Part shown: one piece after another, positions 1 through 11,032 of the stretch
Layout of the letters: every line of letters starts with the position of its first letter
How positions within the stretch are numbered: position 1 is the stretch's first letter
DNA from: Krasilnikovozyma curviuscula
Lineage: Eukaryota; Basidiomycota; Tremellomycetes; Cystofilobasidiales; Mrakiaceae
Length of the DNA: 62,396 bases
Direction: 5' to 3'
Assembly (NCBI GenBank): GCA_014825775.1
Contig: MVAQ01000118.1
Span: forward strand, 1 to 62,396
Translations under genes and position numbers: made by a program
The notes under the pieces: generated by a model
What the model saw: the letters and a program-made list of their open reading frames with translations, nothing else
Told to the model about the DNA's origin: nothing
The model's database searches: none

Positions 1-31
<31 letters not shown>
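1..31. repeat. Poly-T homopolymer at left window edge
   Basis: A run of 31 T at the very start, apparently inside the intron that precedes the first exon seen (exon from 140). It resembles the poly-T polypyrimidine tracts of other introns here, such as 6570-6586. Probably a contig end created by the homopolymer. Confidence 0.9.
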
Positions 32-32
<1 letters not shown>

Positions 33-139
33 GTATAAATCAACCAGGCCTCTTCTCCCCTATCAGCTCCCTAGTCAACTCAATTTAGCTGACAACAGTG
101 CTTCCTTTCACTTTTTTTTCCTATGTTGGCTTTCAACAG

Positions 140-693
140 GAAGTTAACCTCGCTGCTGGTACTTCTGTTACCATCGGATTGAAGGACGGAACCGGAGCCA
201 CCTTCTATACCGCTGCCGTCACCGTTGGAACTGGATCTGACACCTCATGTGTTGGAACCTCTTCTAATTCGACTACCGCCGCGACCAGTGGTGCCTCCAC
301 CTCCGCTGCTACCTCGGCTGCGTGAGTTTTTTCTCGTCTACCTCTTCTGCACCTAGGCGCTGGATAATTAGAAAGCTGACAGGCCATTGTTATACTTCTT
401 AAAGTGTCAGTGAATCTACCGCTGCCACTTCCAGTACCACCAGCAAAGCCTCCACCTCTGCCACTGGGTACGTATTCTCATCTCATCGTTCCCTCTTCGA
501 AAGTCACGCATCGAGATGTTAACTTTTTGCGTCGTGCAACAGCTCCTCCAGCTCCACTGGCTCTACCGCCGCTACCTCGGCTTCTTCCGCCGCCGCCGCT
601 GCTTCTTCAACCAAAGCATCTGGTGCTGGCAAGGTTGTCGCTGGCTCCCTCGCCGGACTCGTCGGTGTCGTCGCCCTCGCTTTCCTTGCTTAA
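140..693 (+). CDS. GPI-anchored Ser/Thr/Ala-rich surface protein, 3' part
   Basis: The 5' end lies outside the window. Three exons can be joined in frame: 140-321, 405-467 and 543-693, with GT-AG introns. The first visible residues (EVNLAAGTSVTIGLKDGTG) look like the end of a folded extracellular domain of about 30-40 residues containing one Cys. A Ser/Thr/Ala linker of about 80 residues follows, suited to O-mannosylation. The C-terminus ASGAGKVVAGSLAGLVGVVALAFLA is a small-residue omega site, spacer and hydrophobic tail, typical of a GPI-anchor signal. In fungi such proteins reach the plasma membrane or cell wall. The family of the missing N-terminal domain cannot be named from this piece. 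Confidence 0.75.
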
Positions 694-2202
694 GCGTCTA
701 TTAGGGATTGAAAAGATACCCATCAAGATGTTTCTCCTTCCTTTTTTAATTCGATCAAATTGTCGATCCTGAGGTTCAAGTCTTCGCATCGGACAGTCAT
801 CTTTTTCTTATTTCTTTTTAGTTTACTTTTGTTCTCAACTCCCAGCATGATTCCTAAACACTCTCATCACACGTTGCATTTTCCATCGTAAAATCGCTTC
901 TTCATAGAGCATGACCTACCATCCTTTAATCCCTCACCACTGATTTAGATCGCAAGATTGGTACGAAAGTAATGTGCGACGAGTAATGTGCGACGAGAAA
1001 CATTATTCGTTGTTGAATATAAGTCCGGCATAATGGAGATGCTGTTTCATAGCAGAGGTGCAGCAGTGGTTTATCAAAGAAGATCGTTTCTTGCACGAAG
1101 ACTGGTCGACAAATCGTTAATCCAAACTGAAAAATAAATAAATAAATGAAATCCCCCAGCTGCAACTCAAGCGAATAACTTCTCCTCCAAGTATCCACAA
1201 CACATCATTACAGAACCCGCGTCGATTTTCTGTCAGAACTGTGAGACCGAACTGCCGATGCGCTATTTGAAGAATCATCCATCGACGAGACTCCCAACCT
1301 GCCGCCGGCGCTGGAGGAAACTTGACAGAAGCGACTCGTTCAACACAGCAAAGAGCAAAAGTAGTTCCTTTATACCAACGACCACCACGAGAAAAAAAAC
1401 GTACGAGGAGCAGTTGCTGCTTGAGACGACTACGGAGACAGGATGACGTTTACTTGTTGTTGAATCTCTCTGGACCGCAACCGTCTTGGCTCACAAAATG
1501 ACTGACCGGCGCGCAACAGAGCAAAAACTCTGGGAGACCAGTAATAGGTTGGCCTCTCGCCGGATGCACGGCTTGATGACGTATGTTTAAGGCTGCTCCA
1601 GAACCCCGTCAGGAAAACTCGAGAGGCTTCTGAGAAGACGCTCTGCCAAAAGAGTAATGCGGAGAAGGCATCAGTGCTATTCGGAGCTCCACAATCAACC
1701 CGTAACCTATCACAAACACCTACAGAAGCTGGGTGTTTAGGCCCTGAGGGTGAGAGCTTTAAACTGGACGGTGGAGAATCAGGTTCGATCGATCTCATCG
1801 CTTCCTATCACGTTTCTCAAGACAGCTCACCTGCGACATGGTCGAGTGCTCTTCTCGACCCCAGTAAATCTCTTATAATTCTCATCTTCCATCTTTGCTT
1901 ATTCCTTGACGTTGCTAGTACAGGATCCTGTCGCGACCGGGAAAGGATTCGCAGGTCTGCTGGGGCGAAACAAAGTTGCTTGATTTTAACTTAACCTTTC
2001 AGTTCATCTTCATGAATACGCTCTCTCTCTCTTTTTTTCCATTCCTTTTTTTTCTGACGAGATGTTTATCCAATGAGGATGAAAATTCGGGCGTGCCATT
2101 GCGCCACGCTAGCGTCGCTCGACATCAGAGCCGAATTCTTCACCGTAGTCCTCTGTCTCCCAACCAGATCGGCCTTCTCAACAGCCCAAACTCAACTCCA
2201 CG
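694..2202. other. Intergenic, no gene seen; short tandem repeat inside
   Basis: About 1.5 kb between the GPI protein and NFS1. Open frames here are short and lack protein-like composition. A 14-bp unit (gtaatgtgcgacga) is duplicated head-to-tail at 969-996. The right part should hold the NFS1 promoter; no clear TATA box was found. Confidence 0.6.
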
Positions 2203-4605
2203 ATGCTTCGCCAGACGGTATCCAAGGCTTCAAGATGTGCAGCGTCGTGCTCGACTGCAAAGCAGGTCACCGGCAGTGCAGCAGCTTCAATCAGCAGACA
2301 GACGAGAGGATTGGCAACGCCTGCAGCGACGACCCAAGTCATTGACGAGCTGCTTCTATCGCCTTCAGCCGGTAAGTATGATGGTTCTATTGCCTATATG
2401 TCGTGACTGAAAGAGGGCCGAAACTCATCGATCTGATTTTGTGGGCTTTTTTATGTGTTGCCAAATCAGATCTGTTCGGATTCCAAGTAGAATTGAAGAA
2501 CCAGCATGACGGAGCCAACAGACCAATCTACCTTGACGCCCAGGTGAGTCCTTACTCTCTTACATGTACGATTGAAAGAAAAAACGTCTTAGTCTCATAT
2601 GTACTGTTCCATCTGAAATTTTCGAAATTTAGGCCACTACACCGACGGATCCTCGAGTGCTCGATAAAATGCTTCCTTACTTCACGAACCAGTACGGAAA
2701 CCCACACTCACGTACACATGCCTATGGATGGGAAGCTGAAGCTGCTGTTGACGAGGCTCGAAAAGTATGTTTTCCTTCTGTCCTCCTTGGCTTGCTCCGA
2801 TGACTAAGAACCTGACTCCCTGATATATTTTGGTGTGTGCGTCTAGAACGTGGCCGAGTTGATTGGTGCAGATGCGAAGGATATCATCTTTACTTCTGGA
2901 GCTACAGAGAGTAACAACATGGTCGTCAAAGGCGTCGCGAGATTCTACGCGAAAGGCGGCAAGAAGAATCACATCATCACCACCCAAACCGGTTCGTCAT
3001 ATTTCCAGTTTCCTTCATTTTTCGTACAAAATCAAATAGCTCACACCGGCTTGCTGGTCTGCGTAGAGCATAAATGTGTTCTCGATTCCGCACGATTCCT
3101 CTCCGACACGGCTGGGATCGAAGTCACCTACCTGCCAGTCAAGGAAAGCGGCCTGATCGACCTGAAGGAACTCGAGGCTGCCATCCGACCAGAAACGGTA
3201 CTCGTCTCCGTTATGGCGGTGAACAATGAGATTGGTGTCATCCAGCCGCTGAAGGAGATTGGTCAGATTGTGAAGAAGCACAAAGGCGTACGTCTCTGTT
3301 GTGCCTCTCTCCCCTCCCATCCTCTCATAACCTTATGACCATCTAATAACCTACTGAACTTCTTTGGTTGATTGTGTTGAACAGTGCTTCTTCCACACCG
3401 ACGCTGCCCAAGCGGTAGGAAAGATCCCCATCTCAGTCTCTGAGATGAACATCGACCTCCTCTCTCTTTCGGGCCACAAGATCTACGGTCCCAAGGGTAT
3501 TGGCGCGTGCTACGTCAGGAGAAGACCGCGAGTAAGGCTGGAGCCCATCTTGAGCGGAGGTGGACAGGAGAGGGGGCTGAGAAGCGGGAGTGTTCCTGCG
3601 GGCTTGGTCGTCGGTCTTGGTGAGGCGGCTAGGATTGCGGGTGAAGAGATGGAGGTGAGTCTTCTTCTTTTCCACTAGAATTTTCTTGGTAATCTTCAGG
3701 AAACTCTATCTGGTGGTGTGGCCGTCGTTTATCGTTGGGCGGGCGCAAACAATGTCGCCGCTGATTTAACAACTTCATAGACGAGCGGTGTTTCAAGATT
3801 GGAGATGAGGGTGGATGAAGAAATTTGCACTGTTGTACTCCTACATTGTAGGTTTGTGCAGGGAGTTTGGGCCTCTTCTCTTTTTGAGAAGGCGCGCCTT
3901 ACGATGACCCTTACAGTGCAGGGGTGCTGACGCCCTCCAGTCTTCCTTTTTCTTCTTCATTTTCCTACCTAATCCCAACTTGCTCCTCCGACACCTGTAT
4001 TGATAACTGACAATTTTGACCATTGCTCAGTACGACCACGCTCGTATCACCAAGCTGGCGGACCGGCTCATCTCGAAGATCACGTCCCAGATTGACCACG
4101 TCGTCCGCAACGGCGACCCTGAGGGCTACCCAGGCTGTGTCAATCTGAGTTTCGCATACGTCGAGGGTGAGAGTCTGTTGATGGCGTTAAAGGTGCGGCT
4201 TTCTTATTCCCCAATCCATCTGATCTGTTACTGACCGCTCTGATCGACCCGGATAGGACATCGCCCTCTCATCTGGATCAGCCTGTACCTCCGCCTCTCT
4301 CGAGCCCTCATACGTTCTCCGTGCCCTGGGCTCGTCTGAAGACATGGCGCACTCGAGTCTGCGATTTGGTATCGGCAGGTTCACAACCGAGGCTGAGATC
4401 GACCTCGTCGTGGAGAAGATTGTGAACACCGTCACTAAATTGAGGGAAATGAGTCCGCTGTGGGAGATGGTTCAGGAGTGAGTGTCATTTGTCTTTTTTT
4501 ATGGTGAATGGTGGGTGGCTCGGATGTTGTTTTGCTGAGCTTTATTTTAATCCGTCATCCAGGGGTATCGATCTCTCCACCATTAAATGGTCTCAGCACG
4601 AGTAA
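2203..4605 (+). CDS. NFS1: Cysteine desulfurase, mitochondrial (Nfs1)
   Basis: PLP enzyme that removes sulfur from L-cysteine, giving alanine and an enzyme persulfide for Fe-S cluster assembly on Isu1 (with Isd11 and frataxin) and for tRNA thiolation. Nine exons join in frame (2203-2371, 2470-2543, 2633-2764, from 2847, and so on; last from about 4562). The N-terminus [15 protein letters not shown] is rich in Arg/Ser/Ala and lacks acidic residues, as a mitochondrial presequence should. Family motifs are present: [59 protein letters not shown], the PLP-lysine motif [21 protein letters not shown], the catalytic-Cys loop [20 protein letters not shown], and the C-terminal IKWSQHE. Full family length, with no broken motif. 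Confidence 0.96.
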
Positions 4606-5540
4606 TATTTTCCACGTTGAGACGGTGATCCTCTTACGTATTTATTTCACTCTCAGTGTGCTTTGATCAGTGTTATGGATTCGTTTTCCCGAAATTCTAC
4701 TCCATCGCCAGACGTAACCCCGCACTCATGTTTGTCCACTTTAGTTTCCTGCTGGAGACTTCAATCACCTCTAGGTCTCTGTTACGTGTTATACACAAGC
4801 GTCGTAATACGGAATCTTAGACTTCTACCGCCGCATTTCGACTACGGCGTCAGGGCAGCCTCAGACACAAAATTCAACTCAAGAGTATAGAAAAGCACAG
4901 CTAGTTTCTACCTGAAGCCAACATAAAACACTGCGAGTGGAGACGACGTAAAGTGGTTGAGTGCAGCGCAGTTGTTGCAGCACCATGAACGCCTCGCTTG
5001 TGACCAGTACGAAGCACCATACTGTCCTACATGGAACTAACTAAAAGGAACATCAGGAAGACCTAGATCGAGTCCGAACGGCTTCCTAGTGGCGGAAGAC
5101 GTTGGACTCTTGACTGGGCAGCATCATCGTGCCACGTTTGTTTAGTTTCGTCTATTTCTGCGCTCTTGCTCGTCGAATCTGAGAGAGAAAATGAATGGAG
5201 AGGTCTTGGGGAATTGGTGAAGGGGTTCATTTGGAAACTGCAGAATCGCTACCCTGGCTAATCAAAACAGCGTGGGCTGCGCTTCCTCAATCCAGCGAGT
5301 CGATCTCGCTTTACGCCTGAGTTCCTCCCTAGTCTTCCAAGCGAGATGTCATACGTACAGTAGTCCCCAGTAAAACTTTGCTTTGCTTTTTGCCCCAGCC
5401 GCAAGTCCAAAACAGCTGAGCAGTAGGTAGCACCATCGTCGGTGGCGCTCGCTTCGTCCGCAGTCGGTCTCAGCAGCCCAATCAAAATAGAAATTTCCCC
5501 TGCAGATGTTGTCTACTTCTAAACCACATCTGTCGAAATC
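4606..5540. other. Intergenic, no gene seen
   Basis: About 0.9 kb with only short, unconvincing open frames on both strands. It must hold the NFS1 3' end and the promoter of the gene starting at 5541. No repeats, RNA gene or clear TATA box were recognised. Confidence 0.6.
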
Positions 5541-8312
5541 ATGTCAGATCTTAAGGAACCCCTCCTTGCCGCCTACAAGGACGATCCTGTACTGGATCAA
5601 AAGCTCCAGCAGGAATTCGATGCCTCGAAAGACATTCCAGTCCCAGTGTCTGCTCGATCCAAAGCTGCTGGAACCTCACGAGTAAAGAAGGCTGCACTTG
5701 TTGGTGGTGTTGGAGTCCTCTCTCTCATTACTTTTCACAAGGTACGTCTGGTGTCAGCATCGATTTCATCCCACCCAATGTGATGGGTGGATCAACTTGG
5801 CTCGCGGACGCTCGTAGACCAGGGGCTCTCTTTCTATATTGATTTCCGACTTTGCTGACACCCCGATTCCGATTGATTTTGCTACATCTTGTTGCCATGG
5901 TGTTTCTCTACAGGGTGCCAAATATGCTCACCACAAGATGGAAAGGTCAGTGCGACTTATCGCCTCTACTATCTCGGTTGAGACTGGCGCATAGCACCAG
6001 AAACTGATAAGTGGTTGCGATTTCTCCATCGCAGACCCCACCACGTTTTGGAAGGTCACCATGGATTCAAGGACTTCGATCACTCTCACAGACGCCCTCT
6101 CGCTGTAAGTTCTTCAGAAATTTGGATTTTGTCCCTTCACGGGCGGATGTGGAATCACCGCAGTAAAGCACAGCGCGCACTGACGACGAACAACAAAACG
6201 TTTGGTCCTTTCCTAGCCCAACCTCGCAGAGCTCTCCACTGCTGTCCTTACTCTCGGTGAATTCGATGCCCAGCAGAGAAACGCTACCGTTGACCTGTCG
6301 GCCTCCAAGATCTTTGCGCTCCAGGCTGCGGAGGGAGTTCGCACGACCGTCAACGTCGAGTTTGGCGATGCCTTTGGCGTCTTTGTCAAGAAGAACTACG
6401 CTGAAGAGGTTTCTGCTGAATATGTTGATGAAGCTTCTCTGACTACCTATGTCAGGGGCGAGGAAGTAGACGAACATGTGCCATGCGGATTCCAAGGTCT
6501 CCTCATCTCCGTAAGCGAGAGCCCGCGATGCGAAATTTTGAACACAGGGCAAAGTGCTGATGTTACTGCTTTTTTTTTTTTTTTTTCAATTTTACAGGCT
6601 ACTGCCCAAGAATCATCCTACAACGTCACCCTCACCGTCCCAAGAAATGGCGACAGACCCCTGTCGCTCTCGCTCACCGGCTCCGATCTCGTCCTTCCTT
6701 CCATCCTTGACTTTACCAACGTCAACATCCGTCACTTGGAGGTGTTCACGGCCGGATCTGGTGAAGGTAACACCAAGTTCGTCGGAGTCAACGCTGACGA
6801 GGTCAAGGTCGTCAACGAGCAGGTCGGTGGCATCGAAGGCTCCTTCACTGTCAAGGACGCTCTTATTCTCAAGACTGCCATGTGAGCATTTTCATCCTTT
6901 CTTATCTATGTTCTAGTTTGCTAATTTCTTTCTCTCATTTGAAGCGGTAACATCGTCGCCAACGTATCGATCGCCCCTCGTTTCCCACACAACAAGAACG
7001 GATCCCACCCGCACTTCCCACCACACCGCAATGGTTCCTTCCCACACGGCCCCCACAAGAACCACACCAAGTTCATCGGAGACGAATTACACCACATTGA
7101 GAGCCGTGATGGTGAGGAGAAGAAGGGCGGCCGTCGTGAGAAGGGCACGCATCGTCTCGCCCCTCAACACGACGATGACGCTGAGGTGGATGAACATGAG
7201 GGTTCAGCATCGGACAAAGACTCTCACCCACCACCACTACCGAAAGGTCCCAAGAAAGGTCCCAAAGGTCCTCACGGCCCTCCACCAGTGTTTGTCCTGA
7301 CGGAGACAAAGATTGGCTCCGTATACCTCACTTATACCGGATCAATTCACAACAAGACGTCAATCATATCCAAGTCTAGAGCTTTGATCGGGTCAGTCGT
7401 CGTTGATGCCCCAAAGGGGTTCAAGGGCAAGTTTGTTGAGGGGTCAAAGATCGGCAATGCTTCCGTCACTGGTACGTTCTTTGACCTGTTCTTCGTAGTA
7501 GTAATTGTTATTGATGTTCCAGTATGTGTTTACAGGTCCAAATGTATACATCAAGAGGGAAGAAACGTCCATTGCTGGTGCCTTCATCACTGGCTTCGTC
7601 GGTAACTTCAGCCACGAGCACCCAGGCAACTTCACCCACGACTTCAGAGGTTGCCAACATGGTGTCGACAAGGCCGCTAAGAGTGGCAAGGATTCGCGCC
7701 CATGGTTCTCGTTCAGCGCTTTCAAGAAGTTCAGTCATCACAAGCACCACCACGACGATGACGAGGACCATTTCAAGCACTTGAGTGAAGATGGCCACGA
7801 CGAGCACCATCATGAGAAGAAGGAAAACTCTCATGGTGAAAAAATGGAGAAGAAGGAGAACAAAAAACACGAGAAAAAACACGAGCGTGCGGAGAAGAAG
7901 GACCGTCACTCGGAAGGGAATGAAGAGACGAGAGGCCACCGTCACCAACACGAGGAGGGAGTCACTGAGGCATCGTCAGAAGAGGCTCATGATGGTGAAG
8001 GTAAGTCTATAAAGTTTCAACGTGAAATTTCTGTCTTTTGATACTGATTTATGTTATTCTGAAGATGGTCCACACTCACCTTTCCCACCACCACCTCACG
8101 GCGCTCCACCTCCCCCACCACCGCCAGATCACGATGGCCCATCTCCACCTCCAAAGGGCCCGAAGAAGGGTCCAGATGGTCCTGGTGGCCCACCGCCTCC
8201 TCACGGTCCACCACCTCACGGTCCACCACACAGACACAGACCACCGCCCCCGCCAGGCTTTGGCGCTGTGTTCGCTTTCGTCCAGACTGGTTCGGTCATC
8301 GTTAACTTTTGA
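5541..8312 (+). CDS. Membrane protein with His-rich and Pro-rich segments, function unknown
   Basis: Eight exons join exactly in frame: 5541-5741, 5914-5945, 6035-6104, 6217-6510, 6598-6881, 6945-7471, 7536-8000 and 8065-8312, giving 706 aa. Residues 1-50 are polar. A single hydrophobic stretch follows (KAALVGGVGVLSLITFH, about 51-67) with no signal peptide, suggesting type II membrane topology. Beyond it come strand-rich repeats of the type seen in DUF4097-like proteins (FVGVNADEVKVVNEQVGGIEG; GSVYLTYTGSIHNKTSIISK), with several N-x-S/T sites. They are interrupted by low-complexity inserts: HPHFPPHRNG near exon 6, a His/Lys/Glu/Asp block around 7735-7960, and a Pro/Gly/His block around 8080-8250. 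The His blocks could bind metal (inference). I do not recognise a named family. Confidence 0.85.
6570..6586 (+). repeat. Poly-T tract in intron 4
   Basis: Seventeen consecutive T form the polypyrimidine tract just before the acceptor at 6596-6597. It shows that long T runs occur inside introns of this genome, as at both window edges. Confidence 0.85.
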
Positions 8313-9712
8313 AGACAACGAACCTTTTCTCTCTCATTTTTCAACCCTCTAATTCCTTTTTCCAGATCTAGATCCTGAGTAGTTGTTTTTCATCTTTTGT
8401 TTCCATTGGTCCCCCAACATAGTGAACAGGAGTCTCCAACCTTTTTCTTTTCCACTGTTGTTCATTGCATATAGCTCTTACGTCTTCCTTCATTTCTTCC
8501 ATTAAACTTCTATGACACGCATATAGTACTCGGCGCATTCCAAAAAATCTTGTCTCTGCAAAATCAAACAGCATTCATCCACATAAAAATGTATGAACAA
8601 AGGGATTTTGCTCGTATTATTTTTTTTTGCCGAATTGTAATAGCGCAGCATTGTAGACATAGCAACTCTATAGCTGTAGAGCACTTCAGTGGTCAGGCAA
8701 TTGGGGTTGCAGCAGCCTGCTTCACTTTACGCAGTGATCATCCCAACTGAGCTTGCGCTCACTCTGGCTGGCTTTCACTCCAATCCAACCTTCTATCTGA
8801 TGTCAAGTCCATATTTGCCTAGTTGTAGTCCTTCATCCCGTCCCCCGTCTGCCAGCAAGGAGGTCGATATCAGCAGCGTCGAACTCACTGGTCTCATCGA
8901 AACCTGTACATAGAATGGGTCGTCGTACATTGTTCACGGATTGCCGACCGGGGCTCTGAATGTCTTAAAACAAGCCTTGCTCTGCTGCTCAGCAGATCCT
9001 GGATCGTCTTGGGGATCAACTCCTCTGATGGACGCCCTCCTCTCGTCAGAAGGACAACTGCGTCCGTCGCCTGTCGAATGGCCTTGCCATCGGCCATGCT
9101 CAGCTTACCACCCTAAGCCCAGAAGAACCAGAGGGTAAATGGGTCATGATAGTCTGCGACGTCCTCAGGGCAGGGGAATGCGGACGCCCTAGGAAGCATG
9201 TCGCTAATGACGTTTTTGATTCCAAACACCGAATGACCAGCGCTGGCGCGAATCGTAGTAGTGTCCCCATCTTAGGTTCAGCCGAGGAGATTGATGTAAG
9301 CAAGACTGTCCGTCACTATGCGGTGACACTAGCCGGGAGCAGTAGAACAAAAGACAGTGGCGAAGCGAGGTAACGCGCGAACTGATCGTGCTAAAAGTTG
9401 GCCCACATCCGTCATCAATTTATTTATTTTTCTCACTATTTTGCTGCCACAGCGTCACTCTTCAGTTTTTCCGCACGGTCGCTGCCTTTCGGGCGTGTCA
9501 TTGTACCTCAAATGACGAAAGTGGTGCACTTGAATGGGTCGGCTAGTCTCTTCCAAATTGCTCTGCAGGGAACTAAAAACCTGATGATGACCCTTACTCT
9601 TCTTGGCTGGGGGTATATAAGGGCAAGTCTAGTTGGCAGCTCAGCGTGAAAGATTATTACCACATCCACATCGCACCCTCCTGCTAACCGACCCTAAATC
9701 CTTATCACCACT
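8313..9712. other. Intergenic, 1.4 kb, no gene seen
   Basis: Open frames are short on both strands, with no consistent splice-joined product. The right end is the promoter of the secreted peptide gene, with a TATA box at 9614-9620. Nothing else was recognised. Confidence 0.6.
9614..9620 (+). promoter_or_regulatory. TATA box of the secreted peptide gene
   Basis: Sequence tatataa within gggtatataaggg, 93 bp before the ATG at 9713. Distance and strength suggest a regulated, strongly expressed promoter. Confidence 0.65.
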
Positions 9713-10262
9713 ATGCTATTCAAGGTCACTCAGCTCATTGCCGTCGGCGCTTGCATCGCAACTACAGCCTCTTTCGCCCTTCCCATCAAGCCTAACAACG
9801 CCCAGGAGAACGATATTCGAGCCGTCTCCGTAGATATCGGTGGTGCCGGCCTAACCGTGAAGAGATCTCTGACCGACACTGTCAGCGATGTTGCTTCTGG
9901 AGTTGCAGGAGGAATCGTCAACGAGCTTCCAGTCAACGCTGCTGTCTCCGCTGCTGATGGGACTACCAAAGTCGACCTCACGTCGTCTCTGATTCCTGGA
10001 ACCGAGGTAGACGTGTCTGGAGTGAGTTCTGTGTAGACCTGTTGTTTCCAACTGGAGACTGACTGTCCTCTCTTCTGAACAGCCTTCCATCTCTGGTGTT
10101 GATCTCTCATCCCTCAAGAGAGCGCTGCAAGCCCTCAACGATCGAGTAAGCTTTTCTCACATCCTGGTTACTTGCGCTTTCTCAACACTCCCTACCTCTT
10201 CCGTCTAGGCTGTTTCCGTAGATATCGGTGGTGCTGGACTCACCGTGAAGAGGTCTCTCTGA
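9713..10262 (+). CDS. Secreted precursor with a duplicated Kex2-type peptide block
   Basis: Three exons (9713-10021, 10083-10145, 10209-10262) encode 141 aa. The N-terminus MLFKVTQLIAVGACIATTASFA is a clear signal peptide. The block AVSVDIGGAGLTVKRSL occurs twice, at residues 37-53 and at the extreme C-terminus (125-141). Each copy is preceded by Arg (NDIR, LNDR) and contains Lys-Arg, so Kex2-like cleavage after Arg would release a 13-residue AVSVDIGGAGLTV core plus KR, which a carboxypeptidase could trim. A further KR lies in SLKRALQALNDR just before copy 2. There is no Cys in the mature part, no CaaX box (so not a prenylated mating pheromone) and no GPI signal. The precursor logic matches fungal repeat-peptide precursors; the family is unknown to me. 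Role in signalling, surface assembly or RiPP formation is open. Confidence 0.82.
9821..9871 (+). repeat. Peptide repeat copy 1 (AVSVDIGGAGLTVKRSL)
   Basis: First of two blocks coding for the same 17 residues. Compared with 10209-10259, 7 of 17 codons differ, all at synonymous positions. Confidence 0.95.
10209..10259 (+). repeat. Peptide repeat copy 2, encoded by its own exon
   Basis: Second block. The last exon (10209-10262) encodes exactly this block plus the stop codon, with the intron placed between the Arg and the first Ala. Confidence 0.93.
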
Positions 10263-11032
10263 TTAAAGGAATTTGAAAATTCTTATTGCACGCTTTTCTT
10301 TCGTCTGAGGATCCATCTCTACAGCACGGTCCCCTTTGAGTGTATCCCATAGATAGACAAAATGTATTAATAGTAACTTCTAAAGGCGATTGGCTGCGGC
10401 AGCGTCTCACCTTGCGAAGGAGGCTGAGATATGGAAAGAATTAACACCAGAAAAGGCAGGTGGTCACGGGCATGGACAAGATCATTACTCACCTTATTAA
10501 AAGCAAGCTTCGCAGTGAAGTTGTGCAATGCTCACTGCGGAGACGTAAGACAGCTTGCCAAAAACATAACTAAACAACGCTGCGATAACAAACAGCACAG
10601 CGCGGCGCTAAACGTCCAGTGTCACTGCTGCTGTTTGGGAGTGTGTATCAAAAACAGTCATTTGCAGTAAACCATCAATTCCCTCTTATCTGTTGATGCT
10701 CATCGCTAATAACTTTGATATATGGTTTGCAAGCGGCGCGCAATTGAACAATCCTCGTTCGTCGTTATTCTTAACCTCAGGTCTCTTTAGGACGTCGTTC
10801 AATTTTGTCGCTATTATTATTTAGCAATAGCTGGCACTTTCGTATGACAGCTTGGTGCTTTCTTGGTGGTTTTTTCGATAACGATGATGCTGTTTGGATT
10901 TTAGCTTCGTCTTTTGTTTATAAATAAAAAAAAACCCCTCTAGTCAGAGTATAAACAGCAGAGCAGAGGAGCAGACCCACTCCTTTTCCCCTCCCTTCTC
11001 CCATCCAACTCTATCCTTTCAAGTGTTCTAAC
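10263..11032. other. Intergenic with promoter of the next small gene
   Basis: About 0.77 kb with no convincing gene. The right end is A/T-rich (taaataaaaaaaaacc, then gtataaac) and precedes the start codon at 11033. Confidence 0.6.
10950..10955 (+). promoter_or_regulatory. TATA box of Cys-rich paralogue 1
   Basis: Sequence tataaa, 83 bp before the ATG at 11033; pyrimidine-rich leader follows. Confidence 0.6.

Noticed and set aside
7508..7951. Long minus-strand and second-frame open frames over the His-rich exon
   Set aside because: Low-complexity coding DNA keeps other frames open; the frame that joins to the neighbouring exons is clearly the plus-strand one.
9713..10262. Secreted peptide gene as a mating-pheromone precursor
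   Set aside because: Basidiomycete pheromones end in a CaaX box and are not secreted through a signal peptide; this protein has a signal peptide and ends in KRSL.
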